A stretch of 64,000 nucleotides of DNA. Origin: Basidiobolus meristosporus CBS 931.73 (lineage: Eukaryota; Basidiobolomycota; Basidiobolomycetes; Basidiobolales; Basidiobolaceae). The notes beneath the pieces are model-generated. The model was not told the DNA's origin and did not search any database. It saw nothing but the letters and a program-made list of their open reading frames with translations. The stretch is taken from the NCBI GenBank assembly GCA_002104905.1, contig MCFE01000118.1, positions 62,001 to 126,000 of the forward strand. The letters are read 5' to 3'. Positions 44,588 to 55,747 of the stretch are shown here, in pieces; position 1 is the first letter of the stretch; each line of letters begins with the position of its first letter. The position numbers and the translations under genes are program-made.

Positions 44588-46819
44588 ATGGACAAGACTA
44601 CTTTGACTCAACACTGCAAGAGGAGAGAAAAAAGGCCATGTGGCTATTGTGGCAAGCCTCTTGGCCATGAAGCACACAGACAGCATAGGAAGTATTACAA
44701 GGATCACAGCCAGTATTTTGCCGCACAGTCATATTTGACCATTCATTGGTCACTACTGCACCAACATTATCTTGCCAGCCAGTTGATACTTCTATATTGG
44801 GACCTGGCCATCTTTGTCATATTGTGCAAACTGAGTCAGGTGAGTTTGTGACACCTTTAGGCTCACCTCAGCCTTCTGAATATGGCACGCAGAGTGATAG
44901 CTCTGACATAGAAGGTTCACTAAAGGATTTTGGGCCTCTCTCCCCTAACAGCTGTACCACATATGAGCCTGATCAAATCCCTATAAACAATGAGACAACA
45001 CCTGTTGAGACAAATGCCAAGGATACTTTATGGAGCCAAGTAAGCGCAGTAATCCATCTGCTGGTGAATGATGCGATGTTGTGGCTAGAGAAGTGGCGTG
45101 TTTCCACTAATATCAGTAATGGGGGCTTTGCGGATTAATTACTACTTCTTGCCAAAATCATACTGGGATGCAAGTTACTATGTAAATGGTAAAGTGGACA
45201 ATAGTCATGTGGCTGGCAACATATGATCCAGAGACTGTCCTGATTCCAGCATTTGTTAACAGTTGCATGGCATTCACATCCAAAATTGCTACCATTGCAA
45301 CATGTCCAAATTGTCAGGAATCCACCACCACTGAGGGTAACATTGTTCACACTCCGGATATATTTTGGTCATACCCTACCCAAGGAAGCTCATGGAGTCC
45401 AACAGATATTGCAAAGCTATACAGTACCGCACTCAGTATCAATCAAGCGCAAGCATATCCAATGTATTTGATGGCAAACATTACAAACAGCTAAGAAGCA
45501 AGGGCTACTTTGCAGGTATGTATGACCATGACTTTGCTTTAGCACTTGATGGATTCTCATTAAGCAAGTACTCTACCAGCAAATCCTGCTAGCCACTGAT
45601 TCTCATCAATTGGAATCTGCCGCCCATCTTATGGTATCAGAGCAATAATCTGATGGTAGTCTCACTGGTATCTAGGCCTAAAGCACTGTCTAACCTGGAT
45701 AGCTTCCTGTATACATAGCTGGATGAATTTTGTATGCTTTCCAGGGGGATAACGGTAGGTTGCCATCATGTAAAAGTGCATTTTATTATCTGCATAGGAG
45801 ATACCCCAGCTATCAGCAAGATAGCCGGTTTTTCTGGGTACAATGGACAGTATTGCTGTTAAATATGTGAAATCCAGAGGAATTACTCTATAACTCACAT
45901 ACATTATTATTACCCAAGAACCAGCACTAAGAACATCATCTTTCCACAGAGAGAATGTACCAAAGTAAGAATACAAATGCAGCAGAGTTAACAAGCTATA
46001 TGCCATTGGCCAGAATATGGAATCAATTGGAAACTTGAGATACTTCAGATAGAAGGTATATGTTGGAGCAAAAGCTTTCCACTGGGAGCAATGCATTTGC
46101 TTTTCAACAATATCCCTATACTGATGATCAAGTTGTAAATGGGGGATATCAAGCTCAATGAGCCCTTTGAGATACCGGAGAAATTTGAAAGAATTGGGAA
46201 GATATTACAAAGTATCTGCTTCCCTAAGTACTTCACATGGGCTCCAATTAATATTCATACACATATTCAACAATACAAATGCAAAGACTGAATGAACTGG
46301 ATATGTATTTATTTAAGTGGTGTTCTGAAGCCATTCCCACCAAGAGTACATTGGAAGCATTGGGAGTCATATGTGGACATTGTAGGAATAATTATCCCAA
46401 AGCGGATCACCAATGCCAACTTGATGCATCTACAGCTGTTGTGTGCGGAGTTTGTAACAGGATTTGAGCGGCTATACTACAAACATAAAGCTGAATGTGT
46501 AGATCCTTGCCTCTACTGCATCCATGCTCTACACCATCTTGCACGGTGTGTGGAGAATATTGGGCCTTGCTTCACCTTTTGGGAGTTTCCTAAGGAGTGG
46601 ATGTGTGGGGAGATAGGAAGATAAGTCAAGTTGCAGGTACTACCATATCCCAATCTCATCAAGAATATTACCTTCAAGTCTGTCATGGATGTGATGAGTT
46701 GGCACATGGAGGACAGCCAGAAAGAGTTGGAAAATACTGAGGACAAATGTGCACATGGAGACACCTATGCCTATGGCATTAAGAAACTAAGCAGCCCCAA
46801 TGAGTGGGAAATCAATTAG
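44588..46819 (+). pseudogene. CACTA-D Tnp2-type transposase
   Basis: Start M-D-K-T-T-L. A cysteine-histidine cluster C-G-Y-C-G-K-P…H-R-Q-H opens it (44640-44690). 44746-45138 has T-L-W-S-Q-V and N-D-A-M-L-W-L-E-K-W. 45225-45320 has V-N-S-C-M-A-F-T…C-P-N-C-Q-E, the second cysteine pair typical of Tnp2. 45455-45560 has F-D-G-K-H-Y-K-Q-L-R-S-K-G and L-A-L-D-G-F. Next come N-L-D-S-F-L and G-D-T-P-A-I-S-K-I-A-G-F-S-G-Y-N-G (near 45800). The end (46292-46624, 46631-46819) is the DUF4218-like part with A-L-H-H-L-A…G-P-C-F-T-F-W-E-F-P. This order is that of fungal Tnp2. Several frameshifts and stops break it. Confidence 0.78.
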
Positions 46820-47748
46820 GTAATGCAAAGTTGGGTTGGGTGCAACAAGCAACTAATTTTATCAGGAAAACTCCACCAAGATATGCCAAATTTCTTGTGA
46901 TCACAAGCAAACTTCTACACCATTCAATATGGAACTCACACAAAAAAAAGTCAGAGCGCACCAATAAGGGGAACTAGAATCCAGCAGGGAGAAGGAATAT
47001 ATTGGCTAAATACCAAGAAGTTCTTTGCAAATATTCAGGAGGTATTCATGGCAGAAGTGGTAACAACCAAGCATATGCTTGCAAGATGTATATGTTACCA
47101 GCAGTACAAGGTATATGGCAACTTTGTAAGTATCACACTAAAAAGCTGTAAAGTTGAGGTGATAGATGTCAATTGCGCCAGGTGTGCATGCTTGTAGAGG
47201 TTAGTATGCAGGAGGCCATAGTTTTTTTTGATTCAAACTATATGTGGAATACCCAAGGTAGTAGTGGGTAAGCAAATAAAGAAAGGGGATTCTACAGTGG
47301 AATATATGAATTGCACAAGGGGAGGTAGAAAAAGAAAATACCATTTGGTAAATTGGTATGGTAGCATTATACAGAGCCAGTGGTAGGCTGTCATACTGCC
47401 AATATAATGCCATCAGAGTCTTGCTGTGAGGCTGTCAAAAGACCGTCAAGTTTCTTGCCATATAAGGCAATTGGATGTCCTGGCCAACTATATTTACTTA
47501 AAATAGTTATAGAGCACTAAAAGACCACAGCAATACCATGCAAATGTTGATACAGCACCAATGAAATATTGTCAAGTTTTATCCCTTTATTTGGCTGTAA
47601 AATTAGCAAAACACTGTCATGATTTTGTTTTAAGATTGTTAGGAGGGTCACTAATTCCAAGCTGCTGTTATTATGACTGTCTCTAAGCAGGATCTTGATG
47701 GCTGATCTAGATTGGATCTACCCACAGGACCAAATTATTTTCATAGGG
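46820..47748 (+). repeat. CACTA-D 3' non-coding region and right end
   Basis: About 930 bases without a gene. Copies lie at 15621-16500 (B), 15060-15620 (C) and partly 12300-12814. Runs such as TACCCAAGGTAGTAGTGGGTAAG are conserved between copies, so the long tail is a true part of the element. Confidence 0.6.
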
Positions 47749-49416
47749 CACCCAGAGCCAGGGGCATTTCTTAATCTGGTGGATCTCCTAACTAGATAAT
47801 TTGCTCTGATCTGGAAATGGTAAAATTATCTTCCATTTCTGGCTGAGTTAGGTATGGATCTTCATTGAAAGTGTTGATTGCATCCTCAGGCTGCTGGCCA
47901 ATGATTTCAATGACTTTCTGATCTGTATTCTCCTCAAATACAATATCCCTGCCCTTGATCAGCTTCTGAATCTTGCCATCATACACACCATACTCTTTAG
48001 TATCCTCACAATACTTAAAAAAGATCCCTTTTCTACTCAAAGGTTCCAGTTTTGAGAGTTTTTTGTCAGGAATGTGATAAAAATATCATTGCCAAAAATC
48101 CAAGGTGCTGGAGGTCTGGTTTCTTGCCTGTATATGTCTCCCAGTTAGGTTTATTAGTTTCAGTAATGTTGACATACTCAGGTACAACAAACCTGTAGTG
48201 AAACTTGTACATATTGTGATATCTAACTCCCAAAGCCAAATTTTGATCATTTGCACTCAATACTGAGCAGCTCAGCTTAGTAAAAGCCAATTTCAGTCCC
48301 TGAGTAGTTGCTTTACTGACTGAGAGTAGGTTCTCAGCTATTCCTGGCACCTAGAGTATGTCATTTAGTTTTGCTGTTGTTGCCCCTGAGATATCACTCA
48401 TATTTAACTGTGTAGACCCACTGGCAGTAGCTACCAGTGCAGAGTTGTCTCCCAGATAAACCTTTCTTATAGGAATTTTCTTTTAGTTGCTGGGCCACTC
48501 TGTTATGCTGCAAGTGTACTGTGATGCTCCAGAGTCATATACCATTCATTACTCTGGTTACTTGCACTCTCTGGTGCAGTTACAAATAACTGTTCATCAG
48601 TAGTTATATGATTAGCCTGTTCTAGTTTCTGTTTTTTTTCTGCTTGTTTCTTCTTGCATTCTCTTGCCCAGTGTGCTGGCTCCATACAGTACTTACAACA
48701 ACCAGGTTTTCTTTGGTTTTGTTGCTTTCCCTTCATTTCTGTGTACATTTCTGAGCTGAATTAAGAATTATCATCAATTTTCTCAGCTGAATCATTAGGC
48801 TGGAATTCTTCATGGAGTAGTCTTCCTTTGACATAGTGTAAAGTCAGATTGTCTTCTCTGCTTTCAATAGAAAGTATGAGTTGCTTGTAGTTGTCTGGTA
48901 AGCTGTAAATCACACAGAGTATCTTTTCTTCATCATCTATATCAGCATTAATACAGTAAAGCTCTTCAGCAAGTGTCTCCATTCTGATAATGAGTTGTAG
49001 CATGTCATCATCTGACTACTTTCTCATATGAAGAACTTTTACTTCAAATGAAGCTTACTTGAAGCTGACTTTGCACCAAGGATGTTCCCCAAGGATTCCC
49101 ATGCTGCTTTGACAGGATCTGAAGCATGAATCTGTCCAATGAAGGAATTTTGCACATTGATGCATATTGCATTTAAGGCTTTTCTCTCCTCCTTTTGAAA
49201 TTTCCCAACCTCTTCTGCTGTTCCTTTGTGTACAACTTCTCTTGCTGTTACTATACTTCAGAGCCTCCTTTCCTCAAGGTGGATCTGCTTCTTAGTTCTC
49301 TAAAGTCTGTAGTTCTTCCCATCATACCTCTCATTCACAGGGAAAATGTTTGTGTTATTCTGTTTGCAGGTAGATGTTGTCCTTGGAATATATTAAGGCA
49401 ATCAGGGCTTATAACC
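47749..49416 (-). pseudogene. Copia-2b gag, protease and integrase hinge, internally deleted
   Basis: 49003-48761 is gag with L-I-I-R-M-E-T-L-A-E-E-L. 48748-48503 holds the zinc knuckle C-C-K-Y-C-M-E-P-A-H-W-A-R-E-C and the protease entry, where D-S-G-A-S is damaged (E-W-Y-M-T-L-E-H-H). 48350-48066 is pre-integrase (A-E-N-L-L-S-V-S-K-A-T). Most of integrase is deleted between there and 48040-47792, the hinge region with R-D-I-V-F-E-E-N. Reading then crosses into CACTA-D at R-N-A-P-G. Further gag N-terminal sequence extends to about 49300. Confidence 0.75.
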
Positions 49417-49790
49417 TGTTACAATTTAAGAAGTGATTTGTATATAAGGAGCTTATCAGGAAACAGTGATAATGGTATAAATGTTGTTTATTTGCAAAGA
49501 AGCTCAGTATTTATTCCTTTGTAAAAGTAATACAACTTCAGCACTAAGTAAGGAGTGCTTCTCAACAAAAGTAGCATTCTGTAACAGTTTCAGGGTTAGT
49601 ACATAATGCTTGGTAAGAGTGCTAATTTGCTCTTGACTCTAAGGGAAAACTCATAGGATCATAGATCTGAAGAATGTGACAGCATTTGGGCTGTAAATAA
49701 GTCCTACAGTGACCAAAGCTAGTTCAGAATTGTTAAGTAAACTTTTAGCTGCTGAATGAGATCATAAAGTCCAATATTTTGACATCAACA
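49417..49790 (-). repeat. 5' LTR of Copia-2b
   Basis: 374 bp, TGTTACAATTTAAG to TTGACATCAACA on the plus strand. Same family as the solo LTR 13380-13748. Next to it on the element side the minus strand reads GGTTATAAGCCCTGATTG, close to GGTTATGAGCC beside the LTR at 52187, a candidate primer-binding site. Confidence 0.78.
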
Positions 49791-51560
49791 AGAACCCTAT
49801 ACCTTTTCAAGCCTAAGAACATAGTGAGGTGAAGGATGAACTTGAAGATAACTCAGAGCCCTCATTCCTTATGGCAGAAGAATTCGCATTGCAAATGACC
49901 TTAAACTCAGGGAAGCTATTAAACTTGAATGGAGTATTCAATGGAGTGCCTACCAAGATCATAATTGACTCAGGAGCATCACACAGGTACATATCAGGAC
50001 AATTTGGCTTGAAAGCTGGAACCAACTTTAAATCCACCAAATCAACTTCAGTCTCAACAGCTGTTGGGAACTTACACATGATCAACTGTGTTACTCAGCC
50101 AGTAAGAATGAAGATTAATGACTTTGAAGATGACCTACAGGCCTACATATTTGGGAGCTGCAAGCTTGACCTGTATTTGTAAAGACCTGGCTATTTTGTA
50201 GTAACATATAAATCTACTGGAGAACCCTTGTTACTCAGATCCACAAGAACAATGAGAATTATGAGCTATTACCTGACAGACTGGATTTCAGCTTGGTCAA
50301 TTGTAGTGTGAGTGAATCAAGTGAGCTTGGCAAGACACAGTTCTATAGAACACTTAGGAAAGGCACCCAAATGTTCCTCATGGTGGTATTACAGGAAAAT
50401 TCCTCTACTGCATCACCCCAAAGGTCCAGACTCCTTTGAAGGAATATTCAGAAAAGTTTCCAGATGAATTTGTCAGCCTACCACCAGTCAGAGACATAAA
50501 TCATGCTATTGACACAGGAGATAGCCCTCCAGTCAGCAAGACACCTTACAGAAAAATTCCATTGGAATTGGAAAAGATAAAGAGACATATAGGTCAGTTA
50601 TTGGAGCAAGGATATATCACACACAGCAAGTCACCTTAGGGGGGCACCAGTGCTTTTTGTGAAAAAAAAGGATGGAACACTTAGGATGTGCATTGACCAC
50701 TGAGCCCTTAACTCATTTACCTTGAAGAATAAGCACCCCATACCTTGGATAGAGGAGCTTTTGGCACAGCTCAATAGAGTAACCCTATTCAGCAAGATTG
50801 ACCTCATGGCAGGATACACTCAAATAAGGTTGAAACCAGAAGATATCCCTACAACAGCACTCAGGACCAGATATGGACATTTTATGCACTTAGTCATGGA
50901 TTTTTGCTTCACCAATGCTCCTGCAACATCCATGACCTTGATGCAAACTGTCTTCCAGGAGTACTTGGGCAAGTTTGTGGTAATATATCTAGAAAACACA
51001 TTGATATACTGCAAGACAGAATAAGACCACTTAGTGCACATTGAAAGGTCATGAAGAAGCTAAGAGATAACAAGCTATATGGCATGCTAGCAAAGTGTGA
51101 GTTCTTCAAGGAGCAAACTGAGTATCTAGGATACATAGTGGCTAGCTCTGGAATCACCTTAGACCCTGCAAGAGTTGAAGTTATCAAGAATCTGAAGCAG
51201 CCTTATAGCATTTCAGAACTCAGATCATTCCTTGCAATGGCTCCCTATTATCAGAGATTGTTTAAGTTGTTTGCAGCTATTGCAGCCTCTTTAGGTGATA
51301 TCTATAAGAAACACAACACCATGAAGTGGGACACTGCTTGTGAGACTACCTTTCAGAAGCTGAAGTATGAGGCTGCTCAGCTGCCAGGCTTAAGAATACC
51401 TGGCTTCAGAAATGAGCTTACTCTGTGCACAGATGCTTCAGATTATGCATTTGGTGGAGTAGTGAGCCAAGAACATGATGGAAAGGACTTCCCAATTGCT
51501 GTTGAATTTAAGAAGTTGAGCTCAGCAGAAGAAAACTGTCCAGTGCATGAGAAACTTATA
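49791..51560 (+). pseudogene. Gypsy-4: plus-strand Gypsy pol fragment (protease to RNase H)
   Basis: A diverged relative of Gypsy-1/2. 49829-50182 has protease D-S-G-A-S-H-R-Y. 50436-50639 has the RT entry with S-L-P-P-V-R-D-I. 50722-51024 has the RT fingers and palm; the catalytic motif is altered to Y-L-E-N where Gypsy-2 has Y-L-D-D. 51051-51578 has the connection and RNase H L-C-T-D-A-S-D-Y-A. Both ends are cut, at the Copia-2b LTR and at a Copia fragment. Not functional. Confidence 0.82.
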
Positions 51561-52531
51561 CACCACCACATTGCTTGAATTTCTTAATTCTTCATCCAGG
51601 AGCCTTCCATATAGGCAACTTAAGGTTGAATCTTCAGTTCTGGTCTTTAGGGCTGATGCAAGGCCCCAAAACATGTCTGGCAGGCTACTCAGGATGGTTA
51701 CTATCACATCCTCATCAGTAGTTGGTATGCTCACAGATTCTTTTGTATCCACCAGCAGGATAATTCTTTTAATTAGATTTTTCATTTCTTCTCCTGGCTG
51801 CATCTAGTAGTGAAGAATTTTTATTTAAGATACATTTTCTTGGCAGCTGATCATGACTGGTGGATGTCATCCAATGCCTTCCAGGCATTCTTTGCTGTTT
51901 TTGCTCTTAAGCATTGAATTAGCAATTTGTCTTTAACAATAATGCAAATGCAGTTAAAAGGACTTTGTTCTTTCCTTTTGGCACTTTAAGGCTTCCTCTC
52001 CCACATTTTAGGTGGGCATTCTTGTCCCATGACAATATCCCTGGGACATCTTTTTTGTTGCTGCATCTTCATATTCACCTTTCACAATTGGAAGTTAGAT
52101 CCATCCAATTTTTGAGCAGAGGGAGAATTTCCAGTACTAGCAGTTGTAGAGATTGCAGAGAGTGACAGCACAAGGCTCATAACCTATTGTACAAGTATTG
52201 GAAATACTGGAAGTGATTGGGAGGACAAGTGGATTATGTGGTTTTCACTTAATGATTTATGTAATGTTAAGTAGTATTTGTAATTTTATATGGTCTTGGC
52301 ATAACAAATGCATAGAATAGCTTTAGAGAGGTCCCAAGAACATGTGTGCAAAGCTTGGAGCTGTTTAGACAACTTTGAGAATTTACACATTCTGGGTACC
52401 TGATATTTTGGTGAAAATATTCCAAGTAAATCCCAACAAGGAATTTGGTCCGTGTTCTCTAGGATTTGAAAATACTGATCTAAGTGACCAAGTTAGGTGA
52501 ATATCTAGGTGAAGCTACAAATTCTTACAAA
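51561..52531 (-). pseudogene. Copia-1-type 5' part: gag fragment and 5' LTR
   Basis: 51803-51522 encodes gag with P-G-E-E-M-K-N-L and L-Y-G-R-L-L-D-E-E, matching 4630-4850 of Copia-1. 51808-52170 is the rest of gag with frame breaks. 52187-52531 is the LTR in reverse orientation (GTACAAGTATTGG to CTTACAAAA), with GGTTATGAGCC (minus strand) beside it. It faces the plus-strand Copia piece at 52532. Confidence 0.75.
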
Positions 52532-53168
52532 ACTTATAAGGATTCACAACAGGATTGTGTGGGATGTTCTGATGCTCATTGGGGGCAAAATTCAGAAGAC
52601 AGAAGATTCAGCACAGGATACACTTTTCTTTACTGTCAAGGAGCAATCTCATGGAACTCAAGAAAGCAACCAGCTGTAGCACTTTCCACCACAGTGGTAT
52701 CATATATAGCAGCCTGTGAAGCTACAAAGGAAGCAATGTGGCTGAGAAAACCTTTTACAAATATAGGCCTATGTCAAAAAAATGCCTATTACTTTATTTG
52801 AAGATAGTATAGGATGTAAACAACTGGGTATAAATCCAACTTTCATGCCAGAACTAACCACATAGCTATTAGACATTATTTCATATGTGAAGTTATAAAG
52901 AACAACTTAGTTAGCTTAGGTTAATGTCCTCAGATGAAATGATGCAGACATGTTTACAAAACCACTGACTAGAGACAACTTAGAGTATTTTAGGTCAAAA
53001 TTAGGACCAGTCAATATGAGCATTGAGCTGAATGGGAGAGTTGTAGAAATTAGTAATCCCACCTAAATATTTGCCCAACTTAGTCACTTAGATTACTACC
53101 TTCAAATCTTAGAGAATACTGACTAAATTCCTGGTGAAATTTACTTGGAATATTTTCACCAAAATATT
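52532..53168 (+). pseudogene. Copia-1-type RNase H and start of 3' LTR
   Basis: T-Y-K-D-S-Q-Q-D-C-V-G-C-S-D-A-H-W, then I-S-W-N-S-R-K-Q-P and A-A-C-E-A-T-K-E-A-M-W-L. After a frameshift near 52790 it runs to the purine tract (AATGGGAG) and LTR start at 53039. The LTR is cut at 53168 by H2. The rest of the LTR does not reappear past H2, so DNA was lost there. Confidence 0.78.
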
Positions 53169-53465
53169 AGACTTGTTCCATTGGATATTGCCACATAGTG
53201 CCAGCCTCTTTATGGTGCTGGATCAATCTGGCACTCTATGGCACTATCTGGCACTATAACTTCTACCATGATGCCAGTGGTATGATACAGTTACTGGTAA
53301 TTTTACTCAATCTCATTTATGTTGCTCATAATAGTGCTTTCCTTGCTTTATTTACTCTTCATAATGCTCCAGACACATTTCTCTCAGTGGATGTCTTCTT
53401 GTATGAACATACTCTGCATTAATAAGTATCTTAACTATTTTACCTATTCTGCTGTTTTCTCCTAT
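53169..53465. repeat. H2 left subterminal region
   Basis: Non-coding. ATAGTGCCA and TGGCACTAT/TGGCACTCT motifs cluster at 53190-53265, mirrored in H1 at 12117-12172. Likely protein-binding ends of the transposon. Confidence 0.55.
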
Positions 53466-54277
53466 TTATGACTTTCCTCTGTATTTACCTGCCAATATGC
53501 TGAATCTCTTCAGATATCCAAATGTGTGCTCTACCCTCACTCTGAAATGATTAAATATCTCATTGTAGAGCTTCTGCTTCCTGCTAAGCTCAACATTACT
53601 TGGCTTCCTATAAGCTGTAATACATCCTAATCTCTGACAATCCTCTCCTATATAGGCTAAGTCTGCCATACATTTCTCCCCTCTACTGAATTCAGGATGA
53701 TTCTCTACCCAGAGTGCTTTGTCATGCCTACTTCCAGCAAATGGCCCACTAAACCAGATGATGTTACCCTCAATGTCAGACAGTGCTTGAAACTTCACAC
53801 AGTGTGCCTTGTACTTGCCAGAATAAAAGTGCCTCTGCCCTCTAGAAGGTCTGTTAATCCTCACTGGGAAGGTATCCAAAAACTCCTGATATGGAACCTG
53901 TTGCTGAACACTCTGGGATATGGAAGTCTATTGGAGCTTCTGAACCTAGTATTCCAAGCTTGCTCTAAGTCATTCATACCCACTGCAAGGTGGTCCTCCA
54001 TTGCTGTCAGCTGGGAATGAAAGCTTCTAAGACTTTTGTTGCCATGGATGGTGGGTTGAAACCTTGTAGGGCAATAGTTCTTGTAATAGCAGAGAAGCTT
54101 AACAAGGGATCTCCTTGAGTAGATTGGGGTAGATGGTCCACAGTACTTGGAATAGATCTCCTCTAGTGTGTCAAAAGGAAATCCAGTGGTAGTGATGGGA
54201 TAGATGAGAAAAGACCATTCAGATGAGTAAGTCATATTAAAACTGGTGGATGATTGTATGGAGGCAGTTTGAATCAA
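53466..54277 (-). pseudogene. H2 transposase, DDE_Tnp_4 (PIF/Harbinger) type
   Basis: 54277-53861 encodes the N-terminal half (T-L-E-E-I-Y-S-K-Y, Y-S-R-R-S-L-V-K-L-L). 53879-53466 encodes the catalytic half: D-T-F-P-V-R-I, G-P-F-A-G-S-R-H-D-K-A-L-W, M-A-D-L-A-Y-I-G-E-D, V-E-H-T-F-G-Y-L-K-R-F. The two frames overlap by about 20 bases near 53870. A break at the same place exists in H1, so it may be a small intron or an old frameshift; AACAG precedes GTTCC there. All three acidic residues are kept. If the break is spliced out, H2 could be the active source, which the sequence alone cannot settle. Confidence 0.75.
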
Positions 54278-54594
54278 TTTGGCGCAATCTGCATTATTTA
54301 TCTGATTTTTAATACATTATGGTTAAATCTCCATCAATTGCCATGTATCCCATCATTGTGTTGCAAAAATCATTTGCAAACAATGCCTTGGTACTTTTAT
54401 TGATGCTTTAATCATAGGCCTATAATCAAATAGGAAATCTGCAATTGATGTGATCTGATCTGTGTCAATGCAATCCAAGATGCATCATGCATAATATATG
54501 AAAAATTCGACAATCACATTGGTTTTCATTTATATTTCATATAACACCAGGTTGATGCCAATATACTGCTGTATAAGTATCTAAATTTGTTGCT
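54278..54594. promoter_or_regulatory. H2 divergent promoter region
   Basis: 317 bases between the divergent start codons, matching 10636-11142 of H1 without the 148 bp duplication. Contains CAAATAGGAAATCTGC and GCATCATGCATAATATATG shared with H1 and H3. Function inferred from position. Confidence 0.4.
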
Positions 54595-55747
54595 ATGGTC
54601 CCCATACCAAGCCTCAACTTATCTTTAGTACAACCCAGACAAAACCCATTCCCCAGCTCACAAGCGCGGTCTGGACCAGAAAAGTTGATGTTGGATCCGT
54701 TTGAGTTCTTGCCAAATGCTTTTAGTATGGCCCAAGTGTCTATGATGAGCCTTCATACAGATATTTGGGCACTACTGATTAATCTAGCAGAACTAGATAC
54801 CTCAGAGAGTCAACAAAGATGGAAGAATTTGAGTAGAAAGCTGTGGCATGAGTTCTCCATCAAGATGCCAGCCAATGTATGTAAGAAGATATATAACAAG
54901 AGAAGTATTGAAATCAAGAATGAGCTGAGAGTGAGGGGATTTGACAAAGAAGCCATGCAGGAACAATTTTGCATGCAATTTGCACAGTACGGGCCGGACG
55001 CGTCCGTTTGTGCCTCAACTTTGGGAACCAAAGAGATTTTGAATGAGTTTTTGCCTCAAATGACTAATGTATTACAGGATATATTAGTAGAGCTAAGTGG
55101 CTTCCAAGAGCAATATACACAGGACACATCCAGGCAACAGCTCCAAAGTATCAGACAGAGGGTAAGTGAATACCTTGAGGAATCAGATGGTGAGCTATGG
55201 GAGGAAGAATACAGACCGCAAGCAACATTGTCCAGATCACGCCAGCATGCCTTGCTGGATGCCCTACCATCTCTTGCAACCACAGCGTGCTGGTGCATGT
55301 CAGTCCAGACCACGCTAACACCCTTTACCAGAACGCCCTGCATTGAGTCAACGTGCATTGAGCCAACGCACATGCTTCAGAGCAAAACTACAAGAACTTG
55401 CCAAACTGCTCATTTAGACACAAGTCCATTGGAGCAGACCAAGTTGCATCAACAAGCAGCATCACATCAAACTCAGCCAAGGGCCATCTCAACGTGTCAA
55501 GGTGCACCTGCACATGCAGTTATGCCTGACCATCAGCAGGTTACTTCTGGTAAACTGACTGATGATGACCAACATGAAGTGCCTCAACCACTGGAGCTCT
55601 TAGCAAGTAAAAGAACGCGTCAGCGCATGGCACTACAGGCCAGTTCAGTTGGTTCAGTCGGAGCAATTCAGCACGGCCAAGCTGCAGCATTGCACTCATC
55701 AACTAGGAGGCAAAATACTGACTACAAATACACAAGTAGCCAAGATG

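Larger units (their letters stand above)
41439..47748 (+). mobile_element. CACTA-D: complete-length Tnp2-type DNA transposon
   Basis: 6.3 kb with terminal repeats CCCTATGAAGTATTATT on the left and the complement CCCTATGAAAATAATTT on the right, flanked by CAC on both sides (41436-41438 and 47749-47751). Three-base duplications are usual for CACTA/EnSpm elements, although the ends here are not CACTA. An accessory gene (minus) and a Tnp2 gene (plus) diverge from 44366-44587. The element interrupts Copia-2b. It contains fold-back element FB-1. Both genes carry stops, so it is the best outline of the family but not obviously active. Confidence 0.8.
34563..49790 (-). mobile_element. Copia-2b: Ty1/Copia element carrying several nested insertions
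   Basis: Reading the minus strand: 5' LTR 49790-49417, gag to hinge 49416-47749, CACTA-D (47748-41439), RT 41438-40498, Gypsy-2 (40497-35571), RNase H 35570-34758 with a solo Gypsy LTR, purine tract, 3' LTR piece 34747-34563. The CACTA joint is supported by a CAC duplication and by the coding context: R-R-S-T-R-L-R-N-A-P on one side leads into the E-E-Y-Q-S-L RT start on the other, as usual in Copia pol. So one element of roughly 4 kb is spread over 15 kb. Confidence 0.8.

Noticed and set aside
44588-46819. KDZ-type transposase for the gene called Tnp2
   Set aside because: The order of cysteine pairs, F-D-G-x-x-Y, L-A-L-D-G, L-D-S-F, G-D-T-P and the DUF4218-like end is that of Tnp2, and no CxC cluster typical of KDZ was seen.
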